A stretch of DNA of 55,567 bases from W425 sp964503235 (GTDB lineage Bacteria; Chloroflexota; Dehalococcoidia; Dehalococcoidales; RBG-16-60-22): assembly GCA_964503235.1 (NCBI GenBank), contig CAZCZJ010000005.1, positions 1-55,567 of the forward strand. Direction: 5' to 3'. The notes below the pieces were generated by a model, which was not told the origin of the DNA, did not search any database, and worked only from the letters and a program-made list of their open reading frames with translations. Positions 1 to 8,411 of the stretch are shown piece by piece. The translations under genes were made by a program, and so were the position numbers. The first letter of the stretch is position 1, and the number at the start of each line of letters is the position of its first letter.

Positions 1-99
1 GATAATATCCTGAAGCGGCAAAGTCCCGCGTTGCCGGAGTTTTAATAACTCCGTGGTCGGGGTGGTGCCAAAGTAGTAATACGAAGGAGGAAATATCAC

Positions 100-510
100 A
101 TGTCAATTGAAGAAAACAAAGCGCTGATGCACCGATTCTTCGAGGAAGCAAATAAAGGGAATCTCGCAGTAATAGATGAGCTTTGTGCTCACGGCTACGT
201 CTACCATGGTGCTACGGGTGACATGACACGGGAGCAATTCAAACAATACGCCGCGGGTTTGCTAGCCGCCTTCCCAGACCTTGATGGTAGTATTGACGAT
301 ATGATTGCCGAAGGGGATAAGGTAGCCGCTCGTTATACTATTTTAGGCACTCACCAGGGTGCTTTCAGGGGCATCGCTCCAACAGGTAAACGGATTACAA
401 TAAGCGGAATAGAATTAGACAGATTCGCTGGCGGTAAATTCGTAGAGACCTGGATCATCTCGGATACTCTCGGAATGATGCAGCAACTCGGGGTTATTCC
501 CAAGCAGTAA
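100..510 (+). CDS. SnoaL-like ester cyclase-family protein
   Basis: A 136-residue single-domain protein with the layout of the SnoaL/NTF2-like fold: an N-terminal helix with the NKALMHRFFEE pattern, a central segment with FPDLDGSIDDMIAEGDKVAAR, then GTHQGAFRGIAPTGK and a C-terminal EIW-like strand (ETWIISDTLGMMQQLG). This pattern is typical of the bacterial 'ester cyclase' group, whose members are mostly of unknown substrate. The start is fixed by a strong Shine-Dalgarno site (GAAGGAGG) 8-10 bases before ATG. The gene stands alone; the next gene is separated by a palindromic repeat. A small hairpin lies upstream (35-53). Family assignment is fairly sure; the reaction cannot be told from the sequence. 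Confidence 0.85.
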   Translation: MSIEENKALMHRFFEEANKGNLAVIDELCAHGYVYHGATGDMTREQFKQYAAGLLAAFPDLDGSIDDMIAEGDKVAARYTILGTHQGAFRGIAPTGKRITISGIELDRFAGGKFVETWIISDTLGMMQQLGVIPKQ

Positions 511-532
511 ATTACGTTAAATCAATTATTAT

Positions 533-610
533 TGTCATTCCAGCGAAAGCTGGAATCCAGCAGGAGGGGAAAAGGTGGTCTGGATTCTCGGGTCAAGCCC
601 GAGAATGACA
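533..610. repeat. Palindromic intergenic repeat with TGTCATTC/GAATGACA ends
   Basis: The 78-base element begins TGTCATTC and ends GAATGACA, a perfect 8-base terminal inverted repeat. It contains two internal hairpins: CCAGCGAAAGCTGG and TCTCGGGTCAAGCCCGAGA. Such short palindromes are widespread intergenic REP/MITE-like repeats in many bacteria. It sits between two genes in the same direction and could act as an RNA hairpin or attenuator, but no U-tract follows it. Confidence 0.75.
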
Positions 611-635
611 TTATTAAACTAAGGAGGTTATTGAA

Positions 636-1295
636 ATGCCGTTTAAAGTTAGAGGCAAGCTGATTGGATTCATGAACGACGTCGAACGCTTTCCCTGCCA
701 CTTCGACTATGAAATCGGCGAGGAGTTCACCTATGACGGCGAGAGAATCGAGGGGAGAATCTGTCCCGGTGTCCTGCTTACCATGGTGCCGACCGTCTGG
801 CAGACCTTCTTTTCCGGAAGAAGAGCCTACGAACGGATAATCTTCAAATATTCCGGATTAAGCCTTAAAGACCCTTCCATGAAAGAATACGATGGTATCG
901 GATACCGTCCCCTGAAAGAAGCCCCGGAAGGCTCCGGTCAAAAGTCAGGCATCGTCGTTACGCCGGAGCGTCCGACAGCACTCAAGGGAGGCGGGACTTT
1001 CGCCTGCGCCGACTGCCGGACCTCGGCCTATTTTTCCGTCGAGCCTATCGACCTGGCATCGGGCGGCTACACCCTTCCCTACTACAAGAGAGAAATGAGC
1101 ATATTCGATAAAATCAAGAGCCGCCCGGGCATAACGGTGGAAGAAATCCTGGGCATGTTCACCGATTTTGAAAGAGACAATATCTATCCGCCGCTGTATT
1201 CCGTGAACGTGCAGCTGATGCTTGACGAACTTGAGGAAGTCGGCTACGTTGAGCTTAAAGACGGTAAGGCTTATCCCGGGAATAAATCCCGATGA
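636..1295 (+). CDS. Uncharacterised protein with TIGR04076-like N-terminal half
   Basis: A 219-residue soluble protein preceded by a clear AAGGAGG site. The first ~120 residues have the pattern of TIGR04076-type proteins: a Cys before a GEEF motif (FPCHFDYEIGEEFTYDG), then RICPG and a later Cys pair region (ACADC). The last ~75 residues (SIFDKIKSRPGITVEEILGMF... LMLDELEEVGYVELKDGKAY) look like a winged-helix or a similar small helical domain, and end in a typical wing strand. The stop is 9 bases before the next start, so the two genes are probably co-transcribed. No function can be assigned; the domain reading is tentative. Confidence 0.6.
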   Translation: MPFKVRGKLIGFMNDVERFPCHFDYEIGEEFTYDGERIEGRICPGVLLTMVPTVWQTFFSGRRAYERIIFKYSGLSLKDPSMKEYDGIGYRPLKEAPEGSGQKSGIVVTPERPTALKGGGTFACADCRTSAYFSVEPIDLASGGYTLPYYKREMSIFDKIKSRPGITVEEILGMFTDFERDNIYPPLYSVNVQLMLDELEEVGYVELKDGKAYPGNKSR

Positions 1296-1304
1296 GAAAG
1301 ACAT

Positions 1305-1865
1305 ATGGATTCCAGAAAACCAGCATTTCGACCATTTTCCTCCCGGAGCACCGAAGAAGTAGAAAAGCAGGCCTATAAAGCCGCCAAGAAAGGTGACCTT
1401 GAGACCTTAAGCTACTGCCTGGCCGAATTATCGCCGAAGCACAGGAATATAGAATTAACCGCCTGGCTGAATATCACCGAGTTTGCTCAAAATCTGGGAT
1501 TACATCCGATTGACTGGCTGGAAAAAGCCGCGGAAACTACCAGCCTTTTCACCCCGCAAACCACCGGGGAGCATCATCTGTATATTATTTTACTTTCCAG
1601 ACTGCAGGGCAAAATCCCGGGCTACGGTCTATATGTTGGCGAAACCTCAAAATCACCTGATGCCAGGTTCAAGGAACATGCCCGGGGGAAACGGAATAGA
1701 AAAGGGCCCCTGTTTTCCCGCATAGTGTATAAACACCATGAATGCTTATTGCCCACCCTGTATAACCACCTGAACCCGCTTTCCCGGGAAGAAGCCAAGG
1801 AGCTTGAGGGTAAAATAGCCGAAGCGTTGAGACTGGAAGGAATTCCCGTATACGGAGGACACTAA
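1305..1865 (+). CDS. GIY-YIG-like nuclease domain protein
   Basis: A 186-residue protein. The N-terminal ~75 residues are helical with no recognised motif. The C-terminal part resembles the GIY-YIG endonuclease core: a strand LYIILLSRL, then GYGLYVGETSKSPDARFKEH. Here GLYVG takes the place of the second YIG strand, and the Arg of DARFKEH and a later Glu (LEGKIAEAL) fit the catalytic Arg and metal-binding Glu. The first GIY strand is degenerate. It follows the upstream gene by 9 bases and has only a weak ribosome site (GAGAAAG). It could be a small DNA-processing nuclease; activity is not certain because the motif is imperfect. Confidence 0.6.
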   Translation: MDSRKPAFRPFSSRSTEEVEKQAYKAAKKGDLETLSYCLAELSPKHRNIELTAWLNITEFAQNLGLHPIDWLEKAAETTSLFTPQTTGEHHLYIILLSRLQGKIPGYGLYVGETSKSPDARFKEHARGKRNRKGPLFSRIVYKHHECLLPTLYNHLNPLSREEAKELEGKIAEALRLEGIPVYGGH

Positions 1866-2026
1866 TCGGTGGGAAAGCTTATCCCAAGGGTTCTTCAGCT
1901 TAAGAAACCAGATAATAATATTTCCCGGTAGAAATGCATCCGTACCCCATGAAGCTGTCCCTCGTGACGATGTACCCGTTATATTAAACCTATGGTTTTG
2001 TTTGGTTTTGGTTGATTTAAGATGCT

Positions 2027-2205
2027 CTCCCCCTGACCCCCTCTCAAACAGATATATATTCAATGCTCATTTTTTAGCCTGTTTGAGAGGGGGAGTGTTT
2101 TTTAAGAGGGGACGAAGCCCCCTCTTTTACTTACTCCCCTCTCCAGCCAGTTATAATTGCGGTGTCTCACCGATGTTTCCGGCTGGAGAGGGGTCAGGGG
2201 TGAGA
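2027..2205. repeat. Composite palindromic repeat in a 456-base gene-free stretch
   Basis: The stretch 1866-2321 holds no convincing gene. It contains three hairpins in a row: CCCCTCTCAAACAG (2038-2051) pairs with 2079-2092; AGAGGGG (2105-2111) pairs with CCCCTCT soon after; CTCTCCAGCC (2139-2148) pairs with GGCTGGAGAG (2181-2190). The motif CCCCCTCTCAAAC/GTTTGAGAGGGGG recurs at 52813-52905 and a related element is at 4270-4400, so this is one repeat family. Open reading frames over it are shadows of the repeat. Confidence 0.7.
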
Positions 2206-2321
2206 CAAGTACCCATTGACCAAATGCAAATAAAACCCAAAACAACTTTACTTGGCAATATACAGGTCTCCCTGTTAAACTGTAGTTACCGATATTTTTG
2301 TCTGCCAAGGAGGCAATATAC

Positions 2322-4232
2322 ATGCACGGCTGGATGGGAAAGATACTTCATGTAGACCTGAGCAATTCCAAAATAAGCGAAATCGCCACGCAGCCATATG
2401 CCGATAAATACCTCGGGGGGCGCGGTCTTGCCTCCCGGTTATACTGGGAAAAAGTAACCCCGGAAGTTAAAGCCTTCGACCCGGAGAACCGTCTCATTTT
2501 CATGACCGGACCGCTGCTGGCCACCGGCGCTCAGGGAGCCGCCAGAATGTCGGTCTCGGGCAAGTCGCCCATGGCTTACCCCGAGGGTTACTGCTACGGC
2601 AGTCTGGGCGGATACTTTCCGGCCGAATTGAAAAGGGCGGGCTGGGACGGCGTCATTATCGACGGGCGCGCCGACAAGCCGGTGCAACTGATAATCAACA
2701 ACGACAAAGTCGAGCTCCGCGATGCTTCGCATCTCTGGGGGAAGAACGCTTATAAAGTGGAGGAAATGCTGCAAAAGGAACACGGTGACAAGATACGCTT
2801 CGTGACGACCGGAATCGCCGGGGAGAACCTGGTCAGGACAGCCATTATCTTCGCTTCGCAGCTCGGTTCGGTTACAGCCGGATTCGGGGCGGTGATGGCT
2901 TCCAAAAACCTCAAGGCTATAGCCCTCAGAGGCACGGGGCATCCCACCGTCGCTGACCCTGCCCGTCTCAAGGAGCTCTCCCGCTATACTGCGAAAATCA
3001 GAAACACGGTAAGCCTGGCGGTAACCCCCCGCCTGGGTATGACCAACCACGGGCATGTGCTGGAACCGGTGGGACAGAGACACTGCTACCAGTGCGGCCT
3101 GACCTGTTCCAAGTATATCTACCGATTCGGCAACGACCCTGAACTGGAGGGCCTCCGCGGCTGCCAGGCCATGGAATACTACCTCCCCTGGGTGTACGAC
3201 CACGAAGACGAACCGATTAAGACGGTATTCGACGCTCCCACCCTGGCCAACGATTACTCAATCGGAACCTTCGAGCTCCAGAGCATGGTCGAGTGGCTCT
3301 ATGCCTGCTATAAAGCCGGCGCTCTTACCGAGGAGGAAACGGGCCTGCCACTATCTAAAATCGGCACCCGCGAATTCCTGGAAAAACTGCTCTACAAGAT
3401 AGCCCACCGCGAGGGTTTCGGGGATATTTTAGCCGAGGGTATGATGAGGGTACGCGACAAGGTATCGGATAAAGCACGCTCTCTTTTCCCCTATAATGTA
3501 GCCCCCATCGGCATGCACGACGGCGTACCGCCCAGAGCCTATATCGCCCACGCGCTGCTGTATCCTTTCGAACCCAGAATGCACCCCATCGACGTCCACG
3601 AAATGGGCTATGTCCGCATGCCGTGGACGATGTACCAGGACGACCCCAAGTCTTCTCCGGTGTCACCGGAATCCTATCTCAAGATAGCGAGACTCTTCTG
3701 GGGCAGCGAGGCTGCCGCTGACCAGACGATATACGAGGGTAAAGCGGTAGCGGCCAGGAACATACAGAACCGCACCTACCTTCGCGATAGCCTGGGACTG
3801 TGCGACTTCGTCTGGCCGATTACCTATTCGCTAGCCACCGATGATGGCGTCGGCGACCCCGAACTCGAAGGCAAGATATTCAATGCCGTGACCGGTATCC
3901 CCGCTTCCGAACTCGCTACCTACGCCGAGAGAATCTTCAACATGCAGAGGTTCATCAGGTTAAGGGAGGGGCATAGAGTGCCCGAGGACGATTACCCCCT
4001 GGAATTCAACTTTACGGAACCTCTCGTGTTCGGGGTACACGGGGGCAAGATGATTATGCCCGGTTCCGGCGCCCAGCCTGCTGACATGACGGGAAACGTG
4101 CTGGACAGGGATAAATTCAAAGGCATGCTCAAGGAGTATTACCAGCTGCGTGGCTGGGACGAAAAAACAGGGCTACCCACAAAGGAAACGCTGGTAAAAC
4201 TGGGCATGGAAGACATGATTGCCGCGACATAA
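2322..4232 (+). CDS. Aldehyde:ferredoxin oxidoreductase family protein
   Basis: A 636-residue cytoplasmic enzyme of the tungsten/molybdenum AOR family, which oxidises aldehydes to acids with ferredoxin as acceptor using a bis-pterin cofactor and one [4Fe-4S] cluster. The N-terminal domain shows GGRGLASRLYW and the pterin-binding region AGFGAVMASKNLKAIA. Cluster ligands are visible as C255-x2-C258-x3-C262 (CYQCGLTC) plus C494 in DSLGLCDF, matching the known ligand spacing. ATG at 2322 is chosen because AAGGAGG lies directly before it; the longer TTG frame at 2298 would place that site inside the gene. It stands alone among repeats with no MoaD-like neighbour, unlike the second AOR at 49.8 kb. 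The substrate is unknown. Confidence 0.93.
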   Translation: MHGWMGKILHVDLSNSKISEIATQPYADKYLGGRGLASRLYWEKVTPEVKAFDPENRLIFMTGPLLATGAQGAARMSVSGKSPMAYPEGYCYGSLGGYFPAELKRAGWDGVIIDGRADKPVQLIINNDKVELRDASHLWGKNAYKVEEMLQKEHGDKIRFVTTGIAGENLVRTAIIFASQLGSVTAGFGAVMASKNLKAIALRGTGHPTVADPARLKELSRYTAKIRNTVSLAVTPRLGMTNHGHVLEPVGQRHCYQCGLTCSKYIYRFGNDPELEGLRGCQAMEYYLPWVYDHEDEPIKTVFDAPTLANDYSIGTFELQSMVEWLYACYKAGALTEEETGLPLSKIGTREFLEKLLYKIAHREGFGDILAEGMMRVRDKVSDKARSLFPYNVAPIGMHDGVPPRAYIAHALLYPFEPRMHPIDVHEMGYVRMPWTMYQDDPKSSPVSPESYLKIARLFWGSEAAADQTIYEGKAVAARNIQNRTYLRDSLGLCDFVWPITYSLATDDGVGDPELEGKIFNAVTGIPASELATYAERIFNMQRFIRLREGHRVPEDDYPLEFNFTEPLVFGVHGGKMIMPGSGAQPADMTGNVLDRDKFKGMLKEYYQLRGWDEKTGLPTKETLVKLGMEDMIAAT

Positions 4233-4269
4233 TCCAGTTAAAACGGGGCGACGGGGCAATGGTTTAGTA

Positions 4270-4400
4270 CACCTCACCCCTGATATTTTACAACCCACCC
4301 CCTTTATCCCCCTCTCTTGGGAAGAGAAGGGGAAGTGTTTTTAAGAGATGCTTCGCCCCTCTACGCTGGCTACTCCCCTTTTAGGGGGTGGGGATATTTT
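4270..4400. repeat. Nested palindromic intergenic repeat
   Basis: An outer arm around CCCACCCCCTT (near 4294) is complementary to AGGGGGTGGG (near 4383) and both arms are flanked by GATATTTTA-like sequence. An inner hairpin is formed by CCCCTCTC and GAGAAGGGG (4308-4332). It has the same organisation as the elements at 2027 and 52813. It lies in a 371-base gene-free stretch (4233-4603). Confidence 0.6.
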
Positions 4401-4424
4401 ACGGGTAATTTAGAAAAAGTTATA

Positions 4425-4540
4425 AGGGCGGCAGTGTGGGAAAAGATAACTAAGAAGTAGTGGGGATAAGGCGGCGAAAAACTAACGGACAACCACACGA
4501 TGCCATGAGGGCGGTCGGGTGGGAAAAGATAACTAAGAAG
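4425..4540. repeat. 33-base direct repeat, 83-base period
   Basis: Positions 4425-4457 and 4508-4540 are near-identical. The shared core is GTGGGAAAAGATAACTAAGA followed by AG, with AGGGCGG seven to eleven bases upstream in both copies. There is no reading frame across them. Purpose unknown. Confidence 0.7.
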
Positions 4541-4603
4541 GGGATGGAAAAAAGGGGAAAATTACGGCATTAGTGGAGGATGTCCCAGTAATCGGTGAAA
4601 GCA

Positions 4604-5494
4604 CTACAAACGTTCACTGATACGTCTTGTCAGCACCCGTAATATTATACCCGTGGAAATAACTAACACCCCGACGGTGATAAGCAACATGCATACCAGG
4701 GCGTTACCCACCTGTAATACCTCGTTAGCATACATCGCCTGGACTACCAGAACACCCATGACGATGCCGGCTATTATCAGGCCCACTCCTAGTATCCCGA
4801 AGAATAGAAGTGGTCTTTCCTCGGATATCATGATAAATAAACTTCTTAATATACCCGCCCCGTGACTTACCGGATTGAGGCTCGAGCTATCTCCGGTGTA
4901 GCTCACGGATACGGGTACTTCTTTGATACGCAGTTTTTTAGCGGCAGCCTCCTTAATTATCTCCGATGATATTGCCATCCCCGTCTCTTTTAAGTCCAGC
5001 TCGCTGATAGCTTTTCTGGAATAAGCGCGGAATCCCGACTCCGTGTCGGCTATCTTTTCACCCGACAGGAAATTAGTCAGTCCCCCTAGGACTTTTTGTC
5101 CCGCCCGGCGATATCGCGGTATCATATGCTTCTGCATTTCGCGAGAGCCTATTACCACGTCATATCCTTCTGAAATCGCTTCAACCAGAGAAGGTATTTC
5201 ATCAGGATTATGCTGGGAATCGGCGTCAAGGATAATAAGAACGTCGGCATCCAGCGTCTTGGCTTCGGAAAGAATCGTACGTACCGCGTTTCCGTAGCCC
5301 CGGTTACCCTCATGGCTGATGACAGTCGCTCCAGCGAGTTCAGCCACTGCACGGGTCCGGTCGGTACTGCCGTCATCGACGACGATTACTTCATCGGCAT
5401 ACTGCTTCGCCTGCAAGATAACGGTGCCGATATACTTTTCTTCGTTATAGGCAGGTGTTCCTACGATTACCTTCATCGGAGTTGTTTTATTCAT
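4604..5494 (-). CDS. GT2 glycosyltransferase (polyprenyl-phosphate sugar synthase type)
   Basis: A GT-A fold glycosyltransferase of about 296 residues. It has the family-2 signature: GTPAYNEEKYIG at the start, VIVVDDGSTDRT, then ILDADSQHNPDEI with the metal-binding DAD, and DTESGFRAYSRKA typical of dolichol/polyprenyl-phosphate mannose or glucose synthases. The last ~75 residues form two membrane helices (LLFFGILGVGLIIAGIVMG and a following one), so it should charge a lipid carrier at the membrane. ATG at 5494 is preferred over the upstream TTG at 5503; neither has a good ribosome site. A TATAAT box lies at 5526-5521 on this strand but its -35 is poor. It is transcribed away from the heptose operon. 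Confidence 0.85.
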   Translation of the reverse strand: MNKTTPMKVIVGTPAYNEEKYIGTVILQAKQYADEVIVVDDGSTDRTRAVAELAGATVISHEGNRGYGNAVRTILSEAKTLDADVLIILDADSQHNPDEIPSLVEAISEGYDVVIGSREMQKHMIPRYRRAGQKVLGGLTNFLSGEKIADTESGFRAYSRKAISELDLKETGMAISSEIIKEAAAKKLRIKEVPVSVSYTGDSSSLNPVSHGAGILRSLFIMISEERPLLFFGILGVGLIIAGIVMGVLVVQAMYANEVLQVGNALVCMLLITVGVLVISTGIILRVLTRRISERL

Positions 5495-5721
5495 ATCAAA
5501 CAACCGGGTTGAGTTACTCTATTATAATTCACTACCGGAGATTTTTCCATAGCATACCGCTATCGATTACTGGCGGTTAAAAACATCCTTAATTTCTCAC
5601 CACGACCTTGATTAATTGACTATTGTCACTTTATCAGCCCCATGTTGATTGCGTAAGTAGGAACGAGAGTCACAAAAAAGTCAAATATAGCCGAGTTATA
5701 TGACATTAACTGTCCAAATTC

Positions 5722-5750
5722 TTGACAAATGTGCATACACCGTATATAAT
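5722..5750 (+). promoter_or_regulatory. Consensus sigma-70 type promoter for the heptose operon
   Basis: TTGACA at 5722-5727 and TATAAT at 5745-5750 are separated by exactly 17 bases. Predicted transcription start is near 5757, giving a ~39-base leader to the XRE gene. Both hexamers are perfect, unusual in this window. Confidence 0.85.
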
Positions 5751-5795
5751 GTTATGTATTACAGCCAATGAACATTTACTTAACAACCATGTGAT

Positions 5796-5996
5796 GTGAA
5801 GAAAATGCAACAATTGTGTGAAAAGGTCAGAGAGCTAAGATCAAAGAAAGGGTGGGCGCAAGAACATCTGGCACGGGAAATCGGTGTCAGCCTTTCAACG
5901 GTACAACGCTGGGAAAAAAGGGGGGGGCGGCCCACCTATCTAGCCCGAAGAGAATTGAACCGGCTTTTCAAAGAAGTGGGTATTCATATCGACTGA
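5796..5996 (+). CDS. Small XRE-family HTH regulator
   Basis: A 66-residue protein that is almost only a Cro/CI-type helix-turn-helix: VRELRSKKGWAQEHLAREIGVSLSTVQRWEKR has the classical helix 2-turn-helix 3 pattern with Gln, Ala, Gly and Ser at the expected places. It lacks a dimerisation or effector domain, so it is much like the small regulators found at operon heads. The start may be GTG at 5796 or ATG at 5805; neither has a strong ribosome site. It is the first gene behind the consensus promoter and sits 111 bases before the heptose genes, so it may control its own operon. That role is inferred from position. Confidence 0.8.
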   Translation: MKKMQQLCEKVRELRSKKGWAQEHLAREIGVSLSTVQRWEKRGGRPTYLARRELNRLFKEVGIHID

Positions 5997-6107
5997 TGCA
6001 TCTAACCTGCCACCCAATATCGCTTCTTAAGGTGCCTGATAGCCGGAGACCTAATTATAAAAGAACAGGGGAATATTCGTACAAAAAAGGGGGGGAATTT
6101 CACGGTA

Positions 6108-6803
6108 ATGCAGGCTGCGATATTAGCCGGGGGACTGGCTACCCGACTGGGTAACTTGGCTATAAATCAACCGAAGTCTCTGGTGCCGATAAACGGAAAA
6201 GCCTTTTTAGAGTACCAGTTGGCATTTCTGGCCAGAGGCGGGGTCAGGGATATCGTGTTATGCCTGGGACACCTGGGACAAACGATACCCCAGCACTTTG
6301 GCAATGGCAGGAATTACGGAGTGAATATTCAATATAGTTTTGAAGAGAAGCCCCTCGGTACTGCCGGAGCGCTAAAAAAAGCCGAAGCGTTACTTGACGA
6401 TACTTTCTTTACGCTATACGGAGACTCATATCTATCCCTGGACTTTCATCAGGTTTTTTCAATGATAAAGTCGGAAAACAAGCTGGGAGTAATGACGGTT
6501 TTCAAGAATTATGACCGTTATGACCGAAGTAATACCGCTATAAAAGGGAACCTGGTGAGACTGTACAGTAAAAACGGCAGAACAGAAGATACGGTTTATA
6601 TCGACTACGGAGCTAACGCTTTTAAAAAAGAAGTCCTGAAGATGATTCCGAAAGACCGGTCTTATTCATTGGAAAATTTGTTTATACAACTAATAGATAT
6701 GGAAGAACTCCTTGCCTTCGAGGTGAAGGAGCGTTTTTATGAAATCGGCTCACTCCGGGGGCTCAAAGAGTTCGAGCAACACATATTGGAGAGAACGAAA
6801 TGA
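6108..6803 (+). CDS. hddC: Sugar-1-phosphate nucleotidyltransferase, probable heptose-1-P guanylyltransferase
   Basis: A 231-residue enzyme of the NTP_transferase family. The N-terminal LAGGLATRLG is the nucleotide-binding loop (GGxxTRL), PKSLVPINGKAFLEY is the following conserved Lys motif, and LYGDSYLS carries the metal-binding Asp. Length matches HddC/RmlA-like short enzymes. Its neighbours (kinase, SIS isomerase, HAD phosphatase) complete the GDP-D-glycero-alpha-D-manno-heptose route, so GTP plus heptose-1-phosphate is the likely substrate pair; specificity cannot be read from the motif alone. Ribosome site GGGGGG lies 10 bases before ATG. It overlaps the next gene by 4 bases (ATGA), a sign of translational coupling. 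Confidence 0.85.
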   Translation: MQAAILAGGLATRLGNLAINQPKSLVPINGKAFLEYQLAFLARGGVRDIVLCLGHLGQTIPQHFGNGRNYGVNIQYSFEEKPLGTAGALKKAEALLDDTFFTLYGDSYLSLDFHQVFSMIKSENKLGVMTVFKNYDRYDRSNTAIKGNLVRLYSKNGRTEDTVYIDYGANAFKKEVLKMIPKDRSYSLENLFIQLIDMEELLAFEVKERFYEIGSLRGLKEFEQHILERTK

Positions 6804-7792
6804 TACTCTCCAGAGCGCCGACAAGAATCACCCTGGGCGGAGGGGGGACTGATTTAAAGTCATACTACTCCAAGCACGGAGGTTTTTTAATTGCCGGGGC
6901 GGTGGATAAATACTGCACGATACTTGCCAACAAAAGATTTCAGAATGATATCCGCCTCAGTTACTCACAGGTAGAGGATGTAAGTAGAACAGCCGACATA
7001 CAGCACCGCATATTCCGGATGGCGCTGGAGTATACCGGAATTGAACGAGGGCTTGAGCTTCACTCCACAGCCGATATTCCCGCTAGCTGCGGACTGGGCA
7101 CATCCTCGACGTTCACCGTAGCGCTACTCAATGCCCTTCATGCCTATAAACATGACTTCATTACGCAAAAGCAACTCGCCGAAGAGGCCTGTCATGTTGA
7201 AATAGACCTTATGGGCGAGCCCATCGGCAAGCAGGACCAGTATATCAGTTCCTTCGGCGGTCTTACCTGTTTAACAATCGATAAGAACGGAGATGTTCTG
7301 GTTGAACCGCTGCGTTTTTCCCGGGAGTCATTGGACAGACTGGAGGGCAATATCCTGCTGTTCTATACCGGCATACAGAGGAGTGCCTCGGCAATACTCA
7401 GCGAGCAAGACCAGAAATGCCACCAGGATGACGAGGATATGACCAGGAACCTTGACCAGATTAAACAGATCGGGCTGGATACCCGCCGTTTTCTGGAAAA
7501 GGGTCAGGTGGACATGCTCGGGGAACTCCTCCACGTTCACTGGGAGATAAAGAAGAAGCGCTCCAGTAATATGTCCGACCCCTATGTAGACGAGTGCTAC
7601 GAACTTGCCCGAAAGCACGGAGCTATCGGCGGGAAACTGGTCGGCGCCGGGGGTGGCGGATTCTTTATGTTCTACTGCAACAATTTCGACCATGACAAAC
7701 CGAGACTGGTAGAAGCCATGCAAAAGATAGGCCTGCGCTGGGAGCGTTTCCGCTTTGACTTTGACGGCGCCAAGATACTGGTCAACGCCTAA
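6800..7792 (+). CDS. hddA: GHMP kinase, probable D-glycero-D-manno-heptose-7-phosphate kinase
   Basis: A 330-residue GHMP-superfamily kinase. The N-terminus RAPTRITLGGGGTDLKSYY is typical of the HddA/fucokinase-like branch; the ATP loop is ASCGLGTSSTFTVALL (residues ~96-110); the C-terminal motif KLVGAGGGGFFMFYC is the third GHMP motif. It would phosphorylate the anomeric position of heptose-7-phosphate to the 1,7-bisphosphate. It overlaps the upstream gene by 4 bases and is followed by the isomerase after 10 bases. The use of this kinase rather than HldE points to the GDP-heptose branch known from S-layer and capsule glycans. Confidence 0.88.
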   Translation: MILSRAPTRITLGGGGTDLKSYYSKHGGFLIAGAVDKYCTILANKRFQNDIRLSYSQVEDVSRTADIQHRIFRMALEYTGIERGLELHSTADIPASCGLGTSSTFTVALLNALHAYKHDFITQKQLAEEACHVEIDLMGEPIGKQDQYISSFGGLTCLTIDKNGDVLVEPLRFSRESLDRLEGNILLFYTGIQRSASAILSEQDQKCHQDDEDMTRNLDQIKQIGLDTRRFLEKGQVDMLGELLHVHWEIKKKRSSNMSDPYVDECYELARKHGAIGGKLVGAGGGGFFMFYCNNFDHDKPRLVEAMQKIGLRWERFRFDFDGAKILVNA

Positions 7793-7802
7793 CAAGATAG
7801 CG

Positions 7803-8411
7803 ATGAATAACGGAAATTATATCAAGAGTTACCTGGCAGAGGTGAAAGAGATTGCCAGTGAAATGTCGGTAGAAGATATCAACCGCACCGTCGAGTTACT
7901 TTATGATACCTGGAAAAATGGCAATCAGGTTTTCATCTGCGGTAACGGCGGCTCGGCATCCACGGCGACTCACTTCGCCTGCGACCTGGCTAAAACCACG
8001 ATAATAGACGGTCGAGAAAGATTCAAAGTCGAATGCCTTAACGATAATATCCCGTTAATGCTGGCACTCATCAACGATGATGGCTTCGATAATCTTTTCA
8101 TCGAACAGCTTAAAGCCAAGTTCAGAAAAGGCGATGTTGTAATCTGTATCAGCGTCCATGGTGGTGCCGGTCGGGATAAAGCGCAACTATGGTCACAAAA
8201 CCTCCTGAAAGCGATGAAATACGCCCAGGAAAACGGGGGTAAAGCTATAGGGTTCAGCGGTTTCGACGGCGGACCGATGAAATATATTGCCGACGCATGC
8301 GTGGTAATTCCGGCATATTCCACTCCCCAGGTAGAGTCCTTCCACCTCACCATCGAACACCTGATCTGCAATAACCTCAGGGAAATAATCGAAGAGAGCC
8401 GGATAACGTGA
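7803..8411 (+). CDS. gmhA: SIS-domain phosphoheptose isomerase
   Basis: A 202-residue SIS-fold sugar isomerase expected to convert sedoheptulose-7-phosphate to D-glycero-D-manno-heptose-7-phosphate. The signature is FICGNGGSASTATHFACDL (residues ~45-63), the sugar-phosphate loop of GmhA-type enzymes, followed by ISVHGGAG and an HLTIEHLI C-terminal helix with the conserved Glu and His of this family. ATG at 7803 was chosen over the longer frame from 7755, which would run back into hddA. The stop overlaps the GTG start of the next gene. It is the first committed step of the operon's pathway. Confidence 0.87.
   Translation: MNNGNYIKSYLAEVKEIASEMSVEDINRTVELLYDTWKNGNQVFICGNGGSASTATHFACDLAKTTIIDGRERFKVECLNDNIPLMLALINDDGFDNLFIEQLKAKFRKGDVVICISVHGGAGRDKAQLWSQNLLKAMKYAQENGGKAIGFSGFDGGPMKYIADACVVIPAYSTPQVESFHLTIEHLICNNLREIIEESRIT

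Noticed and set aside
35..53. Small hairpin CGGAGTT/AACTCCG as a terminator or riboswitch
   Set aside because: The stem has seven pairs and no U-tract; too little sequence upstream is available to judge.
533..610. The 78-base palindrome as an insertion sequence
   Set aside because: It is too short, has no coding capacity and no visible target-site duplication; kept only as a repeat.
2027..2355. Reading frames across the palindromic stretch (for example 2002-2355 and 1746-2063)
   Set aside because: They read through hairpin repeats or across the adjacent GIY-YIG gene, have no ribosome site and no recognisable protein pattern.
2439..3203. A 254-residue minus-strand frame inside the first AOR gene
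   Set aside because: It is antisense to a strongly conserved AOR protein and its translation is low-complexity without motifs.
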